Origin: Sphingobium aromaticiconvertens | GTDB lineage: Bacteria; Pseudomonadota; Alphaproteobacteria; Sphingomonadales; Sphingomonadaceae | DNA: 64,000 nucleotides | NCBI RefSeq assembly: GCF_037154075.1 | Contig: NZ_JBANRJ010000001.1 | Location: 2,041,501 to 2,105,500, forward strand | Direction of reading: 5' to 3' | Shown here: positions 27,704 to 36,055 of the stretch, in pieces | Layout: every line of letters starts with the position of its first letter | Numbering within the stretch: the first letter of the stretch is position 1 | Made by a program: the position numbers and the translations under genes | The notes under the pieces: model-generated | The model's input: the letters and a program-made list of their open reading frames with translations, nothing else | Database searches by the model: none | What the model was told of the DNA's origin: nothing

Positions 27704-28366
27704 TTATCCCACCAACATACGGCGGGAGAGTCGTGCGATCAGCCGCGTCAGTTCATCTACGGGCTGGCCCGTTACCAGCGCGTCGTCCGCCATGCCGTGC
27801 AGACCATGGAAAATAAGGGCAGCGACCTGAAGCGGCGCTTCGTCGGCCAGATGCCACGCACCCGCCGCCTGGCCGTCAGTCAGAAGCGCTGCGAGGTGAT
27901 GAAGAAGATCGATATCGCCTATAGCCTGGCGCTGCGGCATGGTGGGACCGTGAAATACCAGGTCATGCAAGGCGTGCATGTCGAAATAGGTTCTGGTCGC
28001 GGTCGTGACCCAAATCTCAAATCGGCCATTCCAATCATCGGCCGGGCGCGTGTCGACTGCTTCGATGACCCGCGTTTCAAACCTGTCGATGAAATGCGTG
28101 CGAAGCGCGTCGATCAACGTCACCTTGCTGGCGAAATAATGGTAGAATGTCCCTTTGGCGACGCCCGCCTGAGCGGCGATTTCATCAATCGTGCTGTCGC
28201 TCAGCCCCTTGTCAACCAGCAGGGTGATGGCTGCCTGCAACAAAGCGGCGCGGCGCAGATCGGCCTTGCGTGGCGGCGACACCTTGTCGCGGGGGCGCAG
28301 ACGCCTGCGAACAGGGCGCGTCGACAGCCTTTTGGCTGGAGTGGTATCTATGTCTGACACAGTCAT
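27704..28366 (-). CDS. TetR-family repressor
   Basis: A 220-residue TetR/AcrR regulator. After a ~35-residue basic extension, the DNA-binding domain reads ALLQAAITLLVDKGLSDSTIDEIAAQAGVAKGTFYHYFASK. The C-terminal ligand domain is generic. It is divergent from the RND efflux operon and is the probable repressor; a short palindrome (GACT-cgt-AGTC, 28446-28456) in the gap is a candidate operator. The start at 28366 lacks a strong ribosome site. Confidence 0.9.
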   Translation of the reverse strand: MTVSDIDTTPAKRLSTRPVRRRLRPRDKVSPPRKADLRRAALLQAAITLLVDKGLSDSTIDEIAAQAGVAKGTFYHYFASKVTLIDALRTHFIDRFETRVIEAVDTRPADDWNGRFEIWVTTATRTYFDMHALHDLVFHGPTMPQRQAIGDIDLLHHLAALLTDGQAAGAWHLADEAPLQVAALIFHGLHGMADDALVTGQPVDELTRLIARLSRRMLVG

Positions 28367-28402
28367 GGCTTAGCAACATCATGATCCTGGAAGCGACCCC
28401 CC

Positions 28403-28441
28403 TTGACCCGCTTTCTCATAAATAATAATCAATCGCAATAA
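28403..28441 (+). promoter_or_regulatory. Promoter with Fur-like operator upstream of the RND efflux operon
   Basis: A -35-like TTGACC (28403-28408) is followed after 17 bp by TAATCA. The Fur-like site TAATAATCAATCGCAATAA (28423-28441) overlaps this -10 region, so binding would block transcription. The site shares its pattern with those at 2247 and 35970. Promoter elements are inferred from sequence. Confidence 0.5.
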
Positions 28442-28474
28442 TATTGACTCGTAGTCGGTTTTTAGAGGTTTTCC

Positions 28475-29614
28475 ATGCCATCTTCCGAATTTTCTGCCGA
28501 GCCTTCGACGTCGCGCCCGATTAAGGGGCGTTCCATCCTGTTGGCCGGTGCCGCCCTCATCCTGCTGATGGGTGGTCTTTATGCATGGCGGTCGGCGCGG
28601 ACCGCTGAGCCGCCGGGTGGTCAGATGCCGCCGGTGCCGGTGGCGACGGCGATGGTCAACCCGACCGAGGTGCCGTCAGCGCTTGAAGCGGTCGGTTCAC
28701 TGCGCGCGGTGCGCGAAGTTGTGCTGGCGCCTGAAGTGGCAGGACGCGTGACGGGAATCGGATTTACCGCTGGCGCGCAGGTCGGCGCTGGCCAATTGCT
28801 CGTCCAATTGTTCGACGCGCCCGAGCGGGCAGACCGCGCGGTTGCCAAGGCGAAGGCTGATTTTAGCGCACTGCAATATGCGCGATCCCGCGAATTGGCG
28901 CCCAGCGGTGCAGAGCCGCGCGAAATGCTGGAGCAGCGGCGCGCTGAACAGGCACAGGCTCAGGCGACGGTCCAGCAACTCGATGCCCGGATCGCGCAAA
29001 AGCGGGTGCGCGCGCCTTTCGCGGGGACGCTGGGCGTGCGGCAGGTCAACCTCGGTCAATATCTCAACCCTGGGGATCCCGTTGCGACCCTGACGGCGCT
29101 GGACAGCCTTTATGTCGACTTCGCGGTGCCGCAACAGGCTTTTGCCCAGTTGAAGTCCGGCGCCATCGTCGATGTCCTGTCGGACGCCTGGCCGGACCGG
29201 CGCTTCACGGCGCGCGTTACCGCCATCGAGCCTCAGGTGGGCTAGGATACGCGCAACGTCACGGTGCAGGCGACGATGCCCAATCCCGGCCACGCGCTGC
29301 GCCCCGGCATGTATGTCACCGCGCGCCTCGCGCTGCCGCCGATCACGGGCGCGCTGGTCGTCCCGGCAACGGCCATCCAGACCTCTGCATCGGGTGACAG
29401 CATCACCCGCATCAAGATCCGCGATGCCGATCGCAGCGGCACGGCGGAGATTGTCGCCGTGACGACCGGCCGTCGCTTCGGTGACAAGGTGGTCGTCACC
29501 AGCGGCCTGAAGGCCGGGGATGTCGTGGTCACGCATGGACAGTTGCGCGTGCAACCCGGCGCGCGGGTCACGATGGCCCCGCAGCAAGGCGGAACGACGC
29601 GGGGAGGCCGCTGA
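28475..29614 (+). pseudogene. RND efflux periplasmic adaptor, interrupted by an in-frame amber codon
   Basis: The gene encodes an HlyD/MexE-type membrane fusion protein: N-terminal membrane anchor, lipoyl-like half (EVVLAPEVAGRVTGIGFTAGAQVGAGQLLVQLFD), hairpin (residues ~125-175), barrel (VRAPFAGTLGVRQVNLGQYLNPGD) and membrane-proximal part. Codon 257 (29243-29245) is TAG; the same frame continues without shift as DTRNVTVQATMPNPGHALRPGMYV to TGA 29612-29614. Intact relatives have a charged residue such as Glu or Asp there, so a single-base change is likely. The pump gene follows after one base. Either a nonsense mutation, a base-call error or suppressed readthrough. Confidence 0.85.
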
Positions 29615-29615
29615 C

Positions 29616-32600
29616 ATGGCCTTCACCGACATTTTCATCCGCCGCCCGATATTGGCGGTGGTCGTCAGCCTGTTGATCCTGCTGGTCGGCGGCGCGTCGC
29701 TCTTTTCCCTGCCGGTGCGGGAATATCCCAACATGGAAAGCGCGACCATCGTCGTCGATACCGGCTATCCCGGCGCGACGCAGGACGTGATGCAGGGCTT
29801 CGTCACGACGCCGATTGCACAGGCGATCGCGACCGCCAACGGCATCGACTATCTAACCTCCACATCCACGCTGGGCAAAAGTCAGGTGAAGGCAAAGCTG
29901 GTGCTGAATGCCGACGCAGACAGGGCGATGACCGAGGTGCTGGCAAAGGTGCAGCAGGTCAAATATCGCCTGCCAGCAGGTGCCAATGATCCCGTCATTA
30001 CCAAGATGACCGATGGCGCATCTGCGGTGCAATATCTTGCGTTTGTGAGCGACACGCTACCTGTGCCGCAGATCACCGACTTTGCCGCGCGCATTGCCCA
30101 GCCGCTCATTACCGCCGTGCCCGGCGTTGCGTCGGCGGAAATCAGCGGCGGGCAGACGCTGGCGATGCGTGTGTGGGTCGATCCGGTGCGGCTCGCCGCG
30201 CGCGGACTGTCGGCCAGCGACATCGCGACCGCGCTGCGCGCGAATAATGTGCAGGCTGCGCCCGGACGGCTTAAGGGCACCGACACGGCGATCAACATCA
30301 CCGCTGCAACGGACCTGCGCGATCCCGACGCTTTCCGCCAGATGGTGGTGAAGCGCGCAGCCGACGGCATCGTGCGGCTGGGCGATGTCGCGACCATCGA
30401 AATTGGCGGGCAGAATTACGATGCCAATGCGTTGAGTTCTGGCCAGCGCGCCGTCACCATCGCCATCACCCCGACACCTGACGGCAATCCGCTGGAGATC
30501 GTGAAGGCGGTGAAGGCGTTGTTGCCCGATATGCAGCGGGTCGCGCCGCCCGGCGTGAAGGTCATCAGCCAGTTCGACGTCGCCCATTTCGTCAACGCCT
30601 CCATTGATGAAGTCACGCATACACTGGTCGAGGCAATCGTGATCGTCGTGATCGTGATTTTCCTGTTCCTGGGATCGTTGCGCGCGGTCTTGATCCCGGT
30701 CATCACGATTCCGTTGTCGCTGGTCGGTACGGCGGCGCTCATGCTGGCCTTTGGTTTCTCGCTCAATCTGCTGACCCTGCTGGCGATGGTGCTGGCCATC
30801 GGGCTGGTGGTCGATGATGCGATCGTCGTGGTGGAGAATATCCATCGCCATATCGAGGAAGGCCTGTCCCCCGTGCGCGCCGCCCTGCTGGGCGCGCGGG
30901 AGATTGTGGGGCCGGTCATCGGCATGACGCTCACCCTGGCCGCCGTTTATGCCCCCATCGGTCTGATGGGCGGCCTGACCGGCGCGCTGTTCCGCGAATT
31001 TGCCTTCACCCTTGCCGGATCGGTCCTGGTGTCGGGCGTGGTCGCGCTTACACTGTCGCCGATGATGAGCAGCCTGTTGCTCAACAGTCAGATGAATGAA
31101 GGGCGGCTCGCGCGAGCGATCGAGCATAACATGCAGCGTATGACGAACGGCTACAGCCGTTTGCTCGGCGCTACGCTGGCTGCTCGCCCGGCGGTGCTGC
31201 TGGTGGGCGTGGTGGTGCTGGGCGCGATCGTCATCCTGTTCACCGGCGCCAAGCGCGAACTCGCACCGCAGGAGGATCAGGGCTATGTTTTCGTCCAGAC
31301 CAAGGCGCCCCAATATGCCAATGTCGATTACACCGCCCGCTATGCGCTGGAGGTCGAGCAGTTGTTCCGCGCGCTGCCCGAATATGTAAGCAGTTGGTTC
31401 GACAATGGCACCGATGGCCTTAACAACGGGTTTGGCGGCGTCATCCTGAAGGAATGGGGTGACCGGGGACGAAGCGCCGATGCGATCCAGGCGGAACTGA
31501 ACGCCAAGGGATCGGGTATCACCGGCGTCTATGCTGCTGCGTTCCAGGCTCCGGCCTTACCTGCGTCAAGCGGTGGCCTGCCTGTGCAGATGGTCATCCG
31601 TTCCTCCGACGATTTCACGGCGCTCTATGCGGCGCTGGAAAAGGTGAAGGGCGCGGCATGGCAAAGCGGGTTGTTCGCCTTTGTCGACAGCGATCTGGCA
31701 TTCGACAGCCCGGAGGCACGGATCAGTGTGGATCGCGCAAAGGCTGGCGAGATGGGCGTCACGATGGAGGCGATCGCGGATACGCTGGCGACCATGGTGG
31801 GCGAGAATTACGTCAACCGCTTCAACTGGCATGACCGTTCCTATGACGTCATCGCGCAGGTGCCAGCGGCGCAGCGGCTGACGCCCGATAATCTGGGTCA
31901 ATTTTATGTGAAGACGGCTTCAGGCGCGCTGGTCCCGCTGTCGACGGTAACGAAGGTGGAGATGCGGCCAGAAGCAAACCGTCTGCCGCAGTTCAACCAG
32001 ATGAACTCTGCCACCCTGTCGGCCATTCTCGCTCCCGGCGTTACCATGGGACAGGCGGTCGATTTCCTGAAGACCCAGCCCTTGCCCGCCGGGACCAGCA
32101 TCGACTGGCTGTCGGACAGCCGCCAATATGTGACCGAAGGGGATCGGCTGACCCTATCCTTTGCCTTTGCGCTGATCGTCATCTTCCTGGTGCTGGCGGC
32201 GCAGTTCGAAAGCTTCCGTGATCCGCTGGTGATCCTTGTCACCGTGCCGCTGGCGGTGTGTGGGGCTTTGGTGCCGCTGTGGCTCGGCTATGCGACGCTC
32301 AACATCTACACCCAGATTGGGCTGGTGACGCTGATCGGCCTCATTTCCAAGCACGGCATCCTGATGGTGTCCTTCGCCAACCAGATGCAGAAGCAGGAGG
32401 GGCTGGACCGGATTGCGGCGATCCGCAAATCGGCGGCGGTCCGTATGCGGCCTGTCCTGATGACCACGGCGGCCATGGTCGCGGGTCTTGTACCCCTGCT
32501 GTTCGCCAGTGGGGCAGGTGCCTCCAGCCGCTTCGCCATCGGCATCGTTGTCGTGATGGGGATGCTGATCGGTACGCTGTTCACCCTGTTCGTCCTTCCC

Positions 32601-32693
32601 ACCATCTACAGTCTGATCGCCAAGGATCATCGCGCAGCGTCGCACAGCGCCCGCGAAGAAGAACTGGCGCAGGCGGAGATCGCCCATGCATAA
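29616..32693 (+). CDS. RND-family multidrug efflux transporter (HAE1)
   Basis: A 1025-residue inner-membrane pump. N-terminus MAFTDIFIRRPILAVVVSLL, the proton-relay Asp pair in GLVVDDAIVVVENIHRHIEEG (TM4), and the second half with LISKHGILMVSFAN and RMRPVLMTT are standard for AcrB/MexB-like transporters. It expels drugs or other amphiphiles using the proton gradient and needs the adaptor and outer-membrane channel flanking it. The start at 29616 has GGGGAGG upstream. Its end overlaps the outer-membrane gene by eight bases. Function depends on whether the interrupted adaptor is still made. Confidence 0.95.
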   Translation: MAFTDIFIRRPILAVVVSLLILLVGGASLFSLPVREYPNMESATIVVDTGYPGATQDVMQGFVTTPIAQAIATANGIDYLTSTSTLGKSQVKAKLVLNADADRAMTEVLAKVQQVKYRLPAGANDPVITKMTDGASAVQYLAFVSDTLPVPQITDFAARIAQPLITAVPGVASAEISGGQTLAMRVWVDPVRLAARGLSASDIATALRANNVQAAPGRLKGTDTAINITAATDLRDPDAFRQMVVKRAADGIVRLGDVATIEIGGQNYDANALSSGQRAVTIAITPTPDGNPLEIVKAVKALLPDMQRVAPPGVKVISQFDVAHFVNASIDEVTHTLVEAIVIVVIVIFLFLGSLRAVLIPVITIPLSLVGTAALMLAFGFSLNLLTLLAMVLAIGLVVDDAIVVVENIHRHIEEGLSPVRAALLGAREIVGPVIGMTLTLAAVYAPIGLMGGLTGALFREFAFTLAGSVLVSGVVALTLSPMMSSLLLNSQMNEGRLARAIEHNMQRMTNGYSRLLGATLAARPAVLLVGVVVLGAIVILFTGAKRELAPQEDQGYVFVQTKAPQYANVDYTARYALEVEQLFRALPEYVSSWFDNGTDGLNNGFGGVILKEWGDRGRSADAIQAELNAKGSGITGVYAAAFQAPALPASSGGLPVQMVIRSSDDFTALYAALEKVKGAAWQSGLFAFVDSDLAFDSPEARISVDRAKAGEMGVTMEAIADTLATMVGENYVNRFNWHDRSYDVIAQVPAAQRLTPDNLGQFYVKTASGALVPLSTVTKVEMRPEANRLPQFNQMNSATLSAILAPGVTMGQAVDFLKTQPLPAGTSIDWLSDSRQYVTEGDRLTLSFAFALIVIFLVLAAQFESFRDPLVILVTVPLAVCGALVPLWLGYATLNIYTQIGLVTLIGLISKHGILMVSFANQMQKQEGLDRIAAIRKSAAVRMRPVLMTTAAMVAGLVPLLFASGAGASSRFAIGIVVVMGMLIGTLFTLFVLPTIYSLIAKDHRAASHSAREEELAQAEIAHA

Positions 32694-34068
32694 GCTGCTT
32701 TTCCTTCTCCCCCTGATGACCGCCGCCTGCGCCGCAGGTCCGGACTATCGTCCGCCTGCACCCATAGCGAAGACGGGCGGCGCCTTCACCACAACCGCGC
32801 AGGGCGTGGATAGTGCGGCCATGCTGCCCGATCACTGGTGGCGGCTTTATGATGACCCGATCCTCGACGATCTGATCGAGCGGGCCTTGGCAAGCAACAC
32901 AGACCTGCGCGTCGCCAGCGCTAACCTTGCCAAGGCGCAGGCGGTGCTGGGCGAGGCCCGCGCTGGGCGACTGCCAACAACCGACCTCAGCGCCGGGACC
33001 AACTATGGCAGCGCCGTTGGTAACTTCGCGCAGGCCGCTGGCGACAAGCAATGGACTCATAGCGGCGGCCTCGCCCTTTCATGGGAGGTCGACCTGTTTG
33101 GCCGCGTTGGCCGGGCGATCAGCGCTGCACGCGCCGACGCGCAGGCGGTCGAGGCTGCACGCGATGCCGTTCGCGTGACGGTCGCGGCGGAAACGGCGCG
33201 GGCCTATACCGATGCCTGCACCTATGGCGACGCGGCCAATATCGCGCGTCTGTCGGTCGAAACAGCGCAGAATAGTTTGGGTGTCGTCAGGGCGCAGCAA
33301 AAGGCGGGATCGGTTGGTCGGCTGGACGTGGAGCGCGCGGCTGGTGCGGTCGCAAGTGCGCGTGCCGCCGTTCCGACGCTGGATGGCCAGCGGCGTGTCG
33401 CCTTGCTGGAACTGGCGGCCCTGCTGGGTGGCCAGCCGGGGGATGTGCCGTCACAGGTTCAGGCTTGTGTTCGCGCACCTGCGCCCGTGGCGGCCCTGCC
33501 CATTGGTGACGGGACAGCGCTGTTGCGGCGGCGGCCCGATCTGCGAGAGGCGGAACGGCGCCTTGCTGCCGACACCGCCCGGATTGGGGTGGCGACGGCC
33601 GACCTCTATCCGCGCATCAGTCTGGGCGGGAGCGGCAATTTCCTGCGCAATGACAATGTGAAGGGCAGCGACAGTTTCAGCTTCGCCCTTGGGCCGCTCT
33701 TGTCGTGGAGCTTTCCCAATATCGCCGTCGCCCGTTCACGGGTGAAACAGGCGGAGGCACAGGGCGACGCGACGCTCGCGACGTTCGATGGCAAGGTCAT
33801 CGGGGCGCTCAAGGAGGTGGAGCAGGCGCTGGCCCGCTATAATGCGGAGCAGCAGCGCAATGCCGCGCTGGCCGAAGCTCGCGACCGGGCGCAAACAACC
33901 TATGATCTGGCGCAGGCTCGCTATCGCGCGGGGTCGATCGCGCTGCTCGACACATTCGTCGCGCAACAAACATTGATCGAGGCCCGCGCTACATTGGCCA
34001 ACGCGCAACAGCAACTGGGATCGGCCCGGATCGATCTGTTCAAGGCGCTGGGCGGCGGCTGGAGCTGA
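32686..34068 (+). CDS. NodT-family outer-membrane efflux lipoprotein
   Basis: A 460-residue TolC-like channel subunit. Lipobox LMTAAC (Cys15) is followed by AGPDYRPP, typical of the NodT family. Two repeats with long helices are visible (DPILDDLIERALASNTDLRVASANLAKAQ and the matching RRRPDLREAERRLAADTARIGVATADLYPRIS). It completes the tripartite pump with the preceding RND protein, overlapping it by eight bases. The operon appears to end here. Confidence 0.93.
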   Translation: MHKLLFLLPLMTAACAAGPDYRPPAPIAKTGGAFTTTAQGVDSAAMLPDHWWRLYDDPILDDLIERALASNTDLRVASANLAKAQAVLGEARAGRLPTTDLSAGTNYGSAVGNFAQAAGDKQWTHSGGLALSWEVDLFGRVGRAISAARADAQAVEAARDAVRVTVAAETARAYTDACTYGDAANIARLSVETAQNSLGVVRAQQKAGSVGRLDVERAAGAVASARAAVPTLDGQRRVALLELAALLGGQPGDVPSQVQACVRAPAPVAALPIGDGTALLRRRPDLREAERRLAADTARIGVATADLYPRISLGGSGNFLRNDNVKGSDSFSFALGPLLSWSFPNIAVARSRVKQAEAQGDATLATFDGKVIGALKEVEQALARYNAEQQRNAALAEARDRAQTTYDLAQARYRAGSIALLDTFVAQQTLIEARATLANAQQQLGSARIDLFKALGGGWS

Positions 34069-34099
34069 TCGGGAAGCTGGGATGTGAGGGAAGCTCTCC

Positions 34100-34399
34100 T
34101 CACATCCTGCGCGGGTCCATCATGCTGCGAATCGGCGCCAGCGGCCCTGACATCTGGACAACGGCCTGCGCGACGCCATTCAGGCCGATCCGTTCGCTCA
34201 ACCATGGCCTTATGTCGATCTTGCCGTCGGCGATGGATCGCAGGGCCAGGTCCATATCCTGCTGCTCCTCACCGGTAGCGAAATGGATGGTCAGGCGTTT
34301 GTTCTGGGCGGCGAAAACGTAGAATTGCTCGGCCTCCATGCAATAGCCGCCCATCACGATTCGCGCCTCGAATGCAACCGCGCCGATGATCTGCGGCAA
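34100..34399 (-). pseudogene. 5'-truncated zinc-type alcohol dehydrogenase (C-terminal fragment)
   Basis: The last ~85 residues (RIVMGGYCMEAEQFYVFAA...GKIDIRPWLSERIGLNGVAQAV) match the end of medium-chain dehydrogenases, with the Rossmann strand glycines but no zinc-binding or N-terminal catalytic part. Homology runs only to ~34350-34400, where a second truncated gene starts on the other strand. No start codon with a ribosome site precedes it. Best read as the remnant of a gene cut by a deletion. Confidence 0.7.
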
Positions 34400-34608
34400 C
34401 AGGCCGGGAACTGGTCGCGGGTGGCGTTGGATATGCGATATTGCCCGAACTTTTCGTCGAGAAGGATTGCCGCGCCGGGGGGCTGGCCTATAGCATCGTC
34501 CTGTCCTCCCGACAGCGCAGCCGATCCGTCAGCAACAAGGTCGAAGAGGCGGTGTCAGGCGCGATCAAAAACCTGCTGGATGGTTGGGCAACGGGCGGAG
34601 GCCGGTAG
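34390..34608 (+). pseudogene. 5'-truncated LysR-like regulator (C-terminal fragment)
   Basis: An open frame without start reads RELVAGGVGYAILPELFVEKD and ends at TAG 34606-34608. The VAGGVGYAILPE stretch is the usual end-region motif of LysR substrate-binding domains; the tail (VEEAVSGAIKNLLDGW) is less typical. The N-terminal helix-turn-helix is missing. It points away from the truncated dehydrogenase fragment and abuts it, as expected if one deletion removed the 5' halves of a divergent regulator-enzyme pair. Confidence 0.45.
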
Positions 34609-34623
34609 CCCCCGCCCACTTCC

Positions 34624-35112
34624 TCACTGATCGCGTTTCGCCAGCGCCGCCGCCCGGCGCGCAGCCGTTGCTTTGGTATCGGCAGCCGTGACAACGCCGT
34701 CCTTGTCATCATCCTGCTCGGCAAAGGCGCGCGCGCCGGAGGCGTCATATTCCGCCTGCTGCATCTTGCCATCCTTGTTCGTGTCGAGCACGCCGAACCG
34801 CACATGCGTCTGGCGGATCTGGCGCTGCCGTTCCTCGACCTTTTTGTCCTCGCTCTGGTCCGACGCGGCAAGCTGGGCTTCAAGCCGCGCCTGATATTCG
34901 CGGACATATTCGTCTTCGGACACCCAGCCGTCGCCATTGGCGTCGGTCGCCTTGAAGCGGGCGACCCGCGCCGTGTCAAACTCGGACCGGCTGACGCTGC
35001 CGTCATGGTCACCGTCATAATCGTGGATGAAGGCACTGCCCTCATGCGGGGCCGCAAACGCAGAGCAGGTCGCCAGCACGGCGGCGGCGGTCAGGATCAG
35101 CGGATATTTCAT
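34624..35112 (-). CDS. Secreted EF-hand calcium-binding protein
   Basis: A 162-residue precursor with signal peptide (cleavage near AFA-APH) and four EF-hand-like loops: DYDGDHDGSVSRSE, DANGDGWVSEDE, DTNKDGKMQQAE and DDDKDGVVTAAD. The central part is a charged helix. Periplasmic or surface calcium binding is expected; the partner is unknown. The start at 35112 has GGAG at good spacing. It follows the DUF4198 gene by 20 bp on the same strand, so they probably share a transcript. Confidence 0.85.
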   Translation of the reverse strand: MKYPLILTAAAVLATCSAFAAPHEGSAFIHDYDGDHDGSVSRSEFDTARVARFKATDANGDGWVSEDEYVREYQARLEAQLAASDQSEDKKVEERQRQIRQTHVRFGVLDTNKDGKMQQAEYDASGARAFAEQDDDKDGVVTAADTKATAARRAAALAKRDQ

Positions 35113-35132
35113 GTCAATCTCCAGGGGAAGGA

Positions 35133-35927
35133 TCAGGCCGCGTCGAATGCAAGCGTATAGGTGTAACTGCGGAAAGGCGTTTCCGCCCCCGCTGGGGCGA
35201 TACCACGATGGCGCACCAGAATGAGATAAGTGCCCGCATCCTCCGGCTTCAGGGTGAAACGCCCCGCCGCGTCGCTCTTTACCTGTGCCGTGACTTTACG
35301 CCCGTCATAATAGCCTGCGTTGCGGAACAGCGTCACTTCCGCCCCGGCGAGCGGTTTGCCGTCGAACAGCAGGACGAAGGCTGCGTCGGTCCCGGCGGCG
35401 ATCGCGTTGGGATGGGTCACAGGCTGGATCTCCAGAGCCTTGCCTGTGGGTTTCAGCGCGCCCTGCGTAGCCTGACCGCGCGTCACATAGGCTTCGGCCA
35501 AGGTGGCGCTTTGCACCTCGACTTCCTGCGCGCCGGGTTTGGGATCGGCGCCTTCGCCGCGCATGACCCACTTGTCGCCATCCTTGAACATCTTGCCCTT
35601 GCGGCCGAACCGCTGGCCGGTGGTGACGCGATAGGTGCCGTCCGCCTTCACATCCGCTTCAAAGATCGAGAGGTCGCGCAGATAGGTGACGGCGCCCACC
35701 GGGCTATCCTTCCCATCCGGGCCGACAAGGTGAAAGGGCGCGTCGCGCATCGCCACTTCGGGCTGGAACGCATCCTCGCCAAAGGCTGATTCGACCGTGA
35801 TGTGATCGCCTTTCCCCACATCGAAAAGGGTGGGGAGCACATAGGGCATATGCGCGTGGGTGGTGGTCGACCCTGCAAAGGCGATGGCAAGAAAAGCGGC
35901 GGCCGAACGGCCCCGGAGTAGGCGCAT
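35133..35927 (-). CDS. DUF4198-family periplasmic protein
   Basis: A 264-residue secreted protein with signal peptide ending at THA and then HAHMPYVLPTLF. The DUF4198 family has a histidine-rich mature N-terminus and immunoglobulin-like folds, and is often next to metal or TonB-dependent uptake genes; a metal-binding role is inferred. The start at 35927 follows AGGAT. It is divergent from a TonB-dependent receptor, and the gap carries a Fur-like site. Confidence 0.8.
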   Translation of the reverse strand: MRLLRGRSAAAFLAIAFAGSTTTHAHMPYVLPTLFDVGKGDHITVESAFGEDAFQPEVAMRDAPFHLVGPDGKDSPVGAVTYLRDLSIFEADVKADGTYRVTTGQRFGRKGKMFKDGDKWVMRGEGADPKPGAQEVEVQSATLAEAYVTRGQATQGALKPTGKALEIQPVTHPNAIAAGTDAAFVLLFDGKPLAGAEVTLFRNAGYYDGRKVTAQVKSDAAGRFTLKPEDAGTYLILVRHRGIAPAGAETPFRSYTYTLAFDAA

Positions 35928-35969
35928 GATGTGATCCTCTGTTTTCGTTGCGCTGCCGAATATAGCTAT

Positions 35970-35988
35970 TGAGAATCACTTGCAATGA
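35970..35988. promoter_or_regulatory. Fur-like operator between DUF4198 and TonB-receptor genes
   Basis: TGAGAATCACTTGCAATGA matches the layout shared with 2247-2265 and 28423-28441. It lies in the 128-bp divergent gap, 42 bp from the DUF4198 start and 67 bp from the receptor start, so one site could control both directions. Confidence 0.65.
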
Positions 35989-36055
35989 TATTTTTATGCG
36001 CTAGGTGCTGCGGCATCGGGGGCGATGGGTCGCCCGTTCATTGGGGCAAAGAGAT

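Noticed and set aside
27623..28357. Plus-strand frame opposite the TetR gene as the SoxR target
   Set aside because: It is the shadow of the TetR gene, and no ribosome site or family signature supports it.
30057..31313. Antisense frame rich in Gln/His/Arg opposite the RND pump gene
   Set aside because: Composition is typical of a reverse-strand shadow and the pump gene is clear.
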